From: Taudactylus pleione
Taxonomy: Eukaryota; Chordata; Amphibia; Anura; Myobatrachidae
Length of the DNA stretch: 64,000 nucleotides
NCBI GenBank assembly: GCA_031769625.1
Contig: JAUIMM010000736.1
Location: forward strand, 1,670,001-1,734,000
Direction: 5' to 3'
Shown here: one piece after another, positions 49,601-61,400 of the stretch
How positions within the stretch are numbered: position 1 is the stretch's first letter
Layout of the letters: each line of letters opens with the position of its first letter
Translations under genes and position numbers: made by a program
Notes under the pieces: generated by a model
Database searches by the model: none
What the model saw: the letters and a program-made list of their open reading frames with translations, nothing else
Told to the model about the DNA's origin: nothing

Positions 49601-52600
49601 TGTCATGCTGATTGAGTTAGAATAACAGACTAGAAGCTTTAAAAGGTGGGTGGAGCTTGAAATCATTGTTCTTCCTCTGTTAATCATGGTTACTTAATCA
49701 GTTCTAGAGAAAGACAGTATATCTGCACACTTCAATAGATAATGAGTTACGGTCATATATGAGGCCCCATAGTAATTAGCAACCAATAATGTTCAATTTA
49801 TGGGGGTGCAGCCCTATTCCAACCAAGTTAGACTATATTGAACAAGAGAGGCTAGGGGTTGTTAGAGATGGGTGCACATGCACAAAATCAAAACATTAAA
49901 ACTTGACTTTTATTAGTTATTATACTAAATATTCCATTCACTGGGAATGTACAGTGAAAATTAGAGGTAAAAAAATTATTTATTGAATTGATAAACATAC
50001 ATATAGATTAGTGTATAAAGATAGAAAAATGTGAACAAATAGTGTATAAAAAAAAAAACGGGTCCACCATTTCAATTTCCCAGTATTATGAAAGCAATGT
50101 ACCATGTTGAAGCGGAGCAAAATTATATGAAATATGTATATTCAATATATCTAATAACCTACATATAAATGCTCCTTGTTGGTCATAAAGCTAAATTAAT
50201 AAAGGAATTCACTAAAATTGGTGGTAATAATATCACATCTACTTGAGTGGCTTGTGAAAACGTCAGCAATAATGTCCTCCTTTAATATAAGGCATGACTG
50301 CTGGTACAATCCTTTAAAAGGTCAGACAATCACATCACAATACTTATCTACAATTTATTCACTTAATTTAATACACATTGGTTTGTGAGCATAGAATAGC
50401 ATCACACTAATGCTGCTGTATAATATCACTTTTATTCTGACTGATCAATTCATATGCAGCTCACAAATCACTTTAAGCAGTGCTGGCATACATAGTGTTG
50501 TTAACATCATCCCTAATCAGGTAACATTATTACCACAGCTCAGATAATCACAGATAGATAGTAATTAACTATATGTTATTCTGGTAGATATTATTATTGT
50601 TGTTACTTAGTATTTATAAGCACTCCTAAAAAATTAATGCATTAATCACAAAATAAACTATAAGTGCCTCACTGCAGCTTTCAGTAAGGCTCAAAAAGGT
50701 GGTAATCTGTGTGGTAAATCACACTTCTATAAGTCATATTTAGCTGTCTCATGTGTCACAATGTATTCACTTAATATAATACACATTGGTTTGTGAGTAT
50801 AGACTAGCGTCACACTAATGCTGCTATATAATGTCAGTTTTATTCTGACTGATCAATTCCTATGAAGCTCACAAATCACTTTAAGCTGTGCTGCTAATAA
50901 ATATTACTGCAATGTTATTATCCCTACTCAAGTAGCATTATTACCACACCATATATTTATAGTGTTATCACTTCTAAACTAGTAAATGCATGATATATAC
51001 ATTTTCATGGGACCATGTGGTGGACCCACTGGCAACGCCAAAGTGCACGTTTCACTTGATAAAGCTGTTTACACAGTGAAAAGTGGCCAGGAAACTCCCC
51101 AGTCCTTAATACCAATTAGAACTTGTGGTAAATACTCAAAAGGCAGGAGGACAAACAAAAACCCACAAATTCTGACAAACTCCAAGAATTGATTAGGCAA
51201 GAATGGGCAGCCATCAGTCAGTATGTAGGCCAGAAGTTAATTGACAGCATGCCAGGGCGAATTGCAGAGGTCTTGAATGAGAAGGGTCTACACTGCAAAT
51301 ATTGACTCTTTGCATAAACTTAATGTAATTGTCAATAAAAGCCTTTGACACTTCTGAAATGCTTGTAATTTTACTTCAGTATACCATAGTAACCGCTGAC
51401 AATAAGGTTTAAAAACACTGCAGCAGCAAACTTTGTGAAAACCAATACTTGGGTCATTCTCAAAACTTTTAGCCATGGCTGTACAGTATTGGTAGCAGTG
51501 TTAGGAGATGAGTATAGTATTGGGTTAAATGTTAAGAGAAAAGGGCACAGTATTGGGGTGAGCATATAGTAGTGGGTTCAGGGTTAGGTGTACAGTATGG
51601 AGTGGAGTGTAGTGTTAGTGACACTGACTACAGAGGTGAGAGAAGAAAATATGTTACTACTCAGGTGAGGGAGGGGAATGTCAAATCTGTTACTATGGGG
51701 TGAAGGAAGGGTATGTGTTACAACATGGGCTAGGGAGGGGAATATGTTACTGCAGAGGTGAGGGAGGGGAATGTGTTACTACAGGTGTGAGGGAGGGGTT
51801 GTATTTCTACACAGGTGAAGTAGAGAAATGTGTTACTAAAGAGGTGAGAGATTATGTTTTACTACACAGGTGAGGCAGGGTAATGTCTTACTATAGCAGT
51901 GATGCATTACTATAGAGGTGAAGGATTAATAGGTTACTGGAGAGGTGAGAAGGATCTACCCAGGTGAAAGCGGGTACATCTGCTAGTACACTATATAAAA
52001 GGTTAGCAGGTAAATAATACAACCTGAAACAACCAAATGGGAGCGCTGCTTGTCAACAGTTGTGGTATCTATATTAGAACTATATATACTGATTCCATTA
52101 AAAGGTTATTTGTTTAATAAAAATATTTGTTAGACACAACTAAAACAAAATTATACCCTAGTCTAGTACCTAAATAATTTGCAGAAATAGATATAACCAT
52201 CAAGTGATAATTATACTAAACCGTGAAGAACAGTTTGCAAGAAGAGTGATTAATACATATGTTCACTTTCAACCAAGTGTTTAACTTGTATCAAGCAATC
52301 CATCAGGTGTTAGTAATGCTTAATTAACCAAAAGTTTAGTAGATATCGTCTGCTTGTCCTTAGAAGAAATCCATTATTCAATTACAATCAGTCAAGGCTC
52401 AATTCACATTGAATACACTGGTAAATCTATACCCCTTACATTTAATTTCTCCTTGCCCCAAAGTGCATGTTTTGTTAGCTTGTTGCCCATAGCAACCAAT
52501 CATATTCTACTTAAAATGTATCCAGCACCTTCTAGAAGAGAATAGGTAGAATATGATTTATTGCTATGGGCAACAATTCCACTTGTAGCTCTCTCACCAT

Positions 52601-55404
52601 TATGCTGGCCATACACCTACACGACCAGCATAAGATCAGATTCATCATACGATTCCCTGGCAGTCCCGGCAGCATGTTTGTTGTTTTTCTTAGCACAGGA
52701 TCTGTCGTATGTTCGATCCTGTGCCTCACGTGCTCAAAAGGGAAACAGTCATTGAAATTACTTGAATTGCTGCACGATGGTTCGCAACAACAAAATAAAC
52801 GGCACGATCTGCAAACACGATGGAACATATGGGCTGCACATCTGATCATGAGATCCGATTATAGGAGCTGCAGGAGCGCGCATCGGATCTTATCTTACTA
52901 AAATAATACACGAATTTCACAAGATCCATCTTATGACTCATCGAAAATCGGACCGAAATCGTGCAGGTGTATGGCCGGCATTAGCCGACCATTTTATGTA
53001 CTTCTCCTTGTGCCAATTTGTAATTTACTACCCAGGAAACACTTAGGTCTTTGTTAATGCCGCCTGAGCTGGTCTGCGTTAGAGGCGCTGGGGTACCCCA
53101 TTGTCTAAATGTGAGCAGCACATTGCTGGAAAGCCTCCAACCTGCACACCTAGACAGGTTTCTTCCCTGTGCGGAGGAGCACGACTGTGGCTAACAAATT
53201 GCTCCCCTTCAAAGACGGGAAGCCTATTATCTTATCACTACTGTGAGCAGTCTGGCCAACGTGCCGGCCGCCAGTTCTGTGGCTCAGAGAAATGGACACT
53301 AGTCTGCAACGACTGTGGCAGGTCCCCCTGGAAGCACCCCACTGAAGAGAAACAGACTTGGTAGTATGGAACCAGATTCCCAGGCTGCCTCAGCTCGGAA
53401 AAATAAAAATCATGTCAGGCTATGCCTGACAAGAAGCTCCCTGCTCATCTGGGCACTTAGAAAAAAAAAACCTGATAACTAGAGGTTTGTGGGGTATAGA
53501 AGGGGAAGGAGCTAATCTTCAAAACCATTCAGTTTTAAAGTGACAAGCTCCCCGGCCCCAGTCCTATACCCCAGTGATCCAGTGCCCCCCACAGAACGAG
53601 AAAGAATTTTAAATTTCCCGTTTTGGGTGGAATTATCCTTTAAAATATCTCCTATAATTCTTCACCATAATGCCTTGTTGCAACCCCCATGTCGTCAAAG
53701 ACAAGCCACCGTATAATTGAGCTTTAAAAGAAAAACGCAATGTTTACCTTTGTGCTAAATAGCAACAGCCCTACATCTTACATATATAGTGCCTCCATCA
53801 TTCTGTAGCTAGGACAGTAGCTTAACATTAAAGGAAAAACTTTTCTCTTTAATAGTCACTGTCTGTGTCATGTAAATAACCTCCAAAAGAATATTTTCAG
53901 TAGATGGTAATGGGAAAGGCTACCCATTAGCCACTTTGCCTGGGAACCATTCAATATATTCCCAAATTGGCCACTATTCTGTGCGAGTCTGCATGGGATT
54001 TGATGCATTAAGCAGCTTCTCGCGTGCCAAGTGCAGGGCGTGTTGCAGTTACGGAGCCTCCAACATGACCAGCCCCGAAGCCCTAGTTAGCGTGAATTTC
54101 CACTTGCACCTCAGGAGGGTATGAGCAGAAACTCGCGATAAAAGCAGCCTCTGGGCTAGTTGCAGAAATTCACTGGATCGCTTCCAGGCACTTAGCTCGG
54201 GGGCTAATTTCCCACATAAGAATGACATTGACCCTTTGATTTTTTTATTTTTTTTTTATATTGGGGGTGGTCATCAACCTGCTGCTTGTTCTTATGCCAA
54301 TGCCAGGAATTAACTTGGACCTGAATGAAACTGGAATTGGCCATTGACCAAACAAATTCACTTTGTGCAATCTATGAATCCATCTCACATGGGGGGGAAA
54401 TCACTTAGGAGTGTTAGCTTGTCTTTTAAGGGCCTTAAACATTTTGCAATGATAGTGGTTTAAATTACCAAGGGGTATATTTACTAAAGTATTGATTTAT
54501 TTTATCGATTTTAAAACGAACTGAAATCGACACAGGTGTTTGACTGTCGAAATCGCATATTTACTAACAGTTGGTTTTGAATTCGATTTGAAAATCATTG
54601 TCAGTTGGATTTTGCAGGTGTAAATGATGTCGATTTTAACCTTTCAGTTCAAAACACAGCAAACCTCCAAAAAAATAAAAGCATTGCACAGATCACTATG
54701 ATCTGTACAAGCTTCTTAGATTTAAAAGGAAATTAATTGTTAATAAAAGAAAAAAGAAAACACACAGGCATGGAGCCCACCCCTTCCCATGGACCTTTCA
54801 GCCTAGTACAGGAAAATATGGGGGAAAATCGTGGTAAGGTTCCCCTTATTTTCTTATAGCCAGCACCGGGCTGAACCAGCCGGGGTGGTAAAGCCATATA
54901 GCATCGGGACGCACCGTGCGGATCCCCCTGCAAAAGCATTCACCAGTCCCAAATTGATTAGCCCGGCGCTGGAAACCCTCGTAAAGTCGGGACCCCAAAA
55001 ATAAAATTGGGACACACCTCCCAAGGATCTACCAAATCGGGCTTGCAAGGGTTAAGCAGCAGCTAGACTACCATCCAAATTTCTATGACTCTTGTAGTAT
55101 AAGATCCACTTCAGGTTTCCAAAAACTCCCTAGGCTTCTATAGAACAGTACAGTCAGCTTCCACACCACTCCAGCTACTAGAGGCCAAGGTTTTTCCCAC
55201 AATCCATCTGGTTTACCACGTTAGTCCAATTGCCCCTCCTCTAATCCCCTACTGTATTCCATAAGTGGTCAGGCACCTAAGCTAGTACATCTCTGCTAGA
55301 CATGGAGGAAGCCAACTTTTCCACCTTAATAAGTACTCTGCCTCGAGTGATATTGAGCCCTACATTTGTCATTCTACATCTTAAAATAACGGACAGAAAA
55401 TAAT

Positions 55405-55444
<40 letters not shown>

Positions 55445-58400
55445 CCATGTATCTTAAGGTAAAGTTATTAACTTCTTAATGTCAACCTTACAAGTAGCAG
55501 GTGTATACAAATCAACTACATGAGAAAGTAGCAAGTATCAAAATCCTATTTTTCACTATTAACATAACATCTTTAGACAAACATAACTGTACAAACTAAG
55601 ATCATTACCTTGGGTATAATAATTCCATTCTGAGACTCACAGTGCAGCTTCAGGAAAAGTTTCAGCCTTTCTTTAGAAAACAAAGAAGGTTTTCGACTAG
55701 AAGAAAAACAAAAATAAACTTTAAAGACAACAATGAATAAACCATTAAATATCCTGCACATATTATTTTCTTGGATGAAAAATGAAATTGTCTAATAAAA
55801 TCTTATCTATATTTAGGGCAGTGGTCCCCAAACTGTGCGCCGTGGCACCCTGGGGTGCCTTGGGACATTTGCAGGGGTGCCTCAGGTTGGTGGTTCAGCA
55901 CCAATATAATTATTTATGGTCAATGTAATGTAAATATGTGGACAAACAGAAGCTCAAACCTGTTCACAACCACATTACTGAACCTATGGATGACAGGTAA
56001 ACACAATTTACTTCAGTAAATTTTTTCTGCATTTCTCAAACGTTTGGCTTAGGGGTGCCGTGAAAACAATGCAGTTACTCTAGGGTGCCATGATTCAAAA
56101 AAGTTTGGGAACCTCTGATTTAGGGTATACTTTCACTCTATAAATTAATAAAATCATTACAGTTTTTTACATTACTGCTAAGCACCTTAACAAATGTTAT
56201 GAGTTTTTTTTGTTGTTTAACCACTTGCCTGGCATGGTTGCATCAGGTGCGACCACACCAGACTGGGCTTTCCCTGACATGGTCGCATCTGATGCGACCA
56301 GTCAGAAAAGCCCACTAGATGGCTGCGGGAAGCTAATCTTTCCGCAGCCGCCTATATAAGAGGGACCTCCCAGTCTCTACACCCGTGGCTCCCTCTCCTG
56401 TATGCCCACGATCACTGCTGGCCACAGTGATCAGTACCTGACCGCAACCCCCTCCCGGCGTGGCTTGTAGGGCAGCCATGACTTCCAGTGCAGCAGCAGC
56501 CGTGGCTCCTGTAGCCGTGGCTGCCGCTGTGTCCCAATCACTGTAGCCAGCAGTGATGGGGCAGCCGGCATCACCCCCCCTTCAATAGAAGCAGTAGCCG
56601 TGGCACCTGCTGTGTCCCCAGGCAGCCCATGGGACACCCTCCCGCTGCGGCTGCTGGCTCCCGATAGCCGCGGCTGCTGCTATGTACTGTACCTGGGCAG
56701 CCAGCAGCGCTCCCACCCCCTCTTTCCGGCCTTAGCTTTGCCTCTGTCCCCCATGTTCCCCGCTGGCCATAGTGATCGGGCAGTGTGCTTTATCTGGCAA
56801 GGTCGCATGTAATGCTACTACGCCAGCCTACTCTGTCCCCCGGCTTTAGCAGAGGAGATCTATTCTGTACAAGTGCAGAACGAATCTCCTCTGTCTCCCC
56901 AGACCCCTTTTAGTAATGCGGCGGTCTCTGACCACTGATATCACTGCCAGGATCGCGCCCCAGAATGCCATGCGAACGGCACGCTGGGGCACATGCACCA
57001 ATAGTAAAAGTGTTTGGAGGGAAACTTAATTCCCCTCCGAGTGCAGAAATCAGCCGCAGAAGGGTGGACTGATTATCGGTTCCCCCTGTCCCACTGCAAA
57101 TGTGAGGGTGCAGGGCTAGATGGGGGGGGGGGGGGTTATGCAGGCCAGAGGGGTTATCTAAAAAATTTGTACACAGTGTGACATAAGGGGAGGATGGGGG
57201 GGGGGGGCCTAAATTGGGCAACAATTTTCCCTGGGGGTGAGGGTGGGGGCTGTGCCACAGGTACATCCCCTAGGAATATTTTTTTTAAATAAAATAGATT
57301 TAAAAAAAAAAATACTAATTAAATTAAGTTTTTAAAAAGTAAGACAAGTTCTGCGCGGTTTTGACGAAAATAATTTGTCAGTTAAGTGGTTATAAGCCAC
57401 TTCTGTTAATAAGCAGCATGTTACATGCCATAGGTTAAGAGATCACAGAGATTCACAATCTCTAACACTAAAGCTGCATACACACGCACACAACGATTTA
57501 GTTAATGAACGATTTTAGTAAACGATTTTCTCACTTGAAAAAATGAACTAAAATAGTTTAGTAAAGTTGTTCATTTACTATGTTCATTTAAATGTAATGA
57601 ACGATTTTTTAGAACTACAAACGATTTTTGCATATTCCCTTACTGAAAATCGTTGAGTTGACAAGTCTGACTGAACTACAAACGTGAACGCGCATGAACG
57701 AAAATCATTCGTTTGCCTCAGAAAGTGAACGATTTTTAAAAAACGATTACCTTTAAACGATATCGTTTAAAGATAATCGTTCAAAAAATCGTTGTGTGTG
57801 TGTATGCACCTTTAGTGTTCTGTGAAAGAACTTCACCATGATAAGTTTCACTATAGAAGTGGATATAGCAGAATAGTACAGCAAGATCAAAGCAGCTTCT
57901 ACATTAACAGATAGTGATGTTTAAACACAATCCCATTACTTTCACTTTTACTTTGCATTATGAAACTGAAATGCTTTCAGAATATTATATGTACACTTCT
58001 GATCAAATCAGTTCTGTGCCTAAGTACTTCCATCCATGATATCACACAACATAGATGGTGAGGTAATAGGGGGGTGAATTCTGGGGTTTGATCCAGAGGG
58101 AGGGGGGAAAATATTAAGTCCATTGCCAAATTAGCAATAATGCAAAGGTGTGTGGGTGAAGATGTAAGTCATTCCTGATCTAATGGGAACTAAAAAAAAC
58201 AATCCCTGGGTCTATCACTATCATAAGGTCCTCTAATTACAGTTACAGGCACCATTACTTAGAAGAAAGGCATCCAACCCATTTTTAAATCCTGCATGTG
58301 AATTGGTCATCGCTGCCTTTCCTATGCTGATCGGGTAACCCCTTCTTCACTCCATATCCGATGGCCACTTGTGCTATACTGTAAGTATAGTCCTTGACAC

Positions 58401-61400
58401 TATTAATCCATTAGACAATTTAAATATTAAAAAAAAGTAAAGAGTTTTCAAATTTTATTTAAAGGATTAAATAAAAAAAATTAAACGAGACTGAGCCACC
58501 TCGAGTTTTCCTCTATACAGTTAGTTGTGCAAAACTGTATCCCATATACAATTTGATCCACCTAGTGGCTTATACAGCGATAATAAGGTTTGCATTACAT
58601 AGAGCTATCCCCCATTTTATGCATCCAAGGATCGTACACTGAAGTGACAAGTCATGGGATAGATGCCTAGTATCATGTAGGACCCCCTCTAGCCTGGCGT
58701 AGTGCAGCAACTCGCCGTGGCGGATCAAACCCATGCCCACTGAACACACCCCACACCATTACGGAACCATCATTAGCCTGCACGGTGCCTTGTTGACCAC
58801 TGGAGTCCATGTCCTCATGAGGTCTGCACCACACCTGAACCCTACCATCAGCCTGAAACAACTGGAACCGTAACTCATCGGACCACACCACATTGCCAGT
58901 ACTTCAGGGTCCAATTAGTGATGACACAAGCCCAGGTGAGGCTTTGTGTCTGGTGTCGTAGTGTTAACAGGGGCACTCTGGTGGGGGTTCTGCTTCCATA
59001 TCCCAAGGAAGCTAAAGAGGACTGTACTGTCCTTCTGCATATGTGTCTGGTACCTCCTGCATTGAATGTGGATGTGATTTTAACCAGTGTCACTTTTATG
59101 TTACCAGAGACAATTCTGGCCAGATGCCCTTGTTCACGGACATTAAGCAACCGTAGTTGCCGCTGCGCTGTCCATGGTGGGTAGTAATGCCTTCCATGAG
59201 GTATTCCTGGTACACACGTGACACCATAGTTGGAGGAATGTTGAATGTCCGTACAACTTCAGAAATGGAATGTTCCATCCATTGGGCTCTCCCACTATCA
59301 TGCCCCTTTCGAACCCCAATAATTTGCATCGCCTTACCATGAGTAGCCTAGTCGGTGTTCAAACTGACTCATGAGATGTCAGAGTACAAGTGGTGCAGGT
59401 CTGGGCATTTCCATGACGTCACATTACCATTACATACTGCGATCTCATGACTTTTGGCACTTCAATGTATTCACCTATTGCAGCCACCATCATGCACTTT
59501 GCCCTGCTTTATGTCATTTCTTTACATTTTTACGCCACTCAGCTAACATTTAAGTATCGCAGTTAATACCATGGCCTAGATAAATAATCCTATTATCTAT
59601 TATAAACTTCCACAGTTTCATGGTTAAGTTTGACATTTTTGTCCAAATTGTTTTTAAGCAAATCATCATGGTCTTCTATTCAGGACATGCATACCTAATT
59701 TGGCTTTGCTTGACAGTTACAGATTCATACATTTCTTCTACAATTGGTGTAACTTTGTACTTCAGTAGAGAAGGGCTGATTAGGTTTTTCTTCTTCCTAA
59801 AGTAAAAAGATGACACAAGACTACTATTATTTTCATTAAGAAGTTTGCAAATTCAATCACTTTGCTCACTGTTACTCTTCTTCAGTTCTCTGAAGCTGAT
59901 AAAAATGTACAGTCTAAGACTGGGTACTAAGTACCCCTTAAGCTGGGTAAACACTAGGATGACGATCGCACCATCCTGACGATTGGCAAGTGCATACACA
60001 CTTACCAATCATCGACCCAATGTGTAGTGCCTGCTCGCGCAGTCTGTTCTTGCTTTTAGAGTGCCCGAAAGTATTCAATTACAGAACTGCAAGCAGTCTA
60101 GAGGCAGTGGTGAATGCCAATTTATTCTCGCACCTCCGGAGGTAAATGAGTATTAACTGCTGCCTTGGGCCTGTAGTTGAGTAGCTTTGGGCACTTAACC
60201 TGGGGGAACAGACCCTAATTGAGTTTGCCGCTTAGAGTTTAAATGCATTCATAGTAACTGCTGAGCATGTTTGTAAATGTCTTCACTCCACAATTAAAGC
60301 AACGTATCTCGCAGGTGTTCCTTTTCACCTGTCACCGTAAATCTAACTAGGATTTTAGTTCTGCATCTTATGTTACCATTCATTTTGTAGTAATTGTACA
60401 CATCTTCACAACAGTTTTGCCTTACTCCACATACAGGGACACGTACATAAAAAAATATGGTAATGTTTTTAGAAGATTTTTGCTTTGTTTTTTGTTTGTT
60501 TTTATGAGACAGGGAGGGATCTCACTAACTTCCCATTTTGATGTCGTACCATTATTATGCCACTATGGCATTTTATACATATTTAAATAACCTAGTGGTA
60601 AAGCGGTTTGGTCTCTGGCAGGTTTTATGTTTGGTAGAGGAAGAGAGTCATGTACTTCTATTCAAACTGGCTTAAATTTCAGGGGGTAAATGCACATTAT
60701 GGTAATTTGTTATGCTATAATTTCTCTCAAACTGTATTGGGTCCACCAAAAGGTGGTAATATTAACCGTGTAATAACTCTTAATGCCAATTTCATGCATT
60801 TGTGTAACCAGATACGGCTACTGTTGTAGGTAGGACTGCTTTACCTTATTTGCTTGTATAATGAACATGGAACACAGATTCTATATTGGCCATATATTAG
60901 AAAAATATTGGTTTTCAACTGGTCTTAAAATTGTCCAATGTACAAAAAAAAAGCAAAGCAACCATTTGTTACCATGTACATTATTACTGTTTGTTATCCG
61001 CAAAGTGTACACTGTACCGTACAGGGTAAACCTTGAAAATGGTAACGGAGCAATAAGTACAATACACAATAGAAGACCACACCTTAATTGCTACACAACA
61101 TTTCATATCACACTACTGACTGGGAATGACCTATAACGGCCAAGGCTAGGACAACCTGCTGACACTAACAGGAGCTTACAGTGGTGGGTCTCGGGTGGGA
61201 ATTGTTTCGGTACTCCGTAGTCCTGCACCCAACATATGGGCAGTCAGTCACTGAATGGGAGAAAGAGACAAGGGAACGGAGCACTGGTGACATGGAGTGC
61301 CCGTTACAGCTTACATACTTATGGATTGCCTACCTAACAGAAAATACATCTTATATGCAAATTAAATAAGAACAATAGAATGAACAGACAACAAAACTGG

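Noticed and set aside
56216..57395. CpG-island promoter with TATA box
   Set aside because: GC-rich block is bounded by inverted terminal repeats and lies inside an intron; more likely a non-autonomous transposon.
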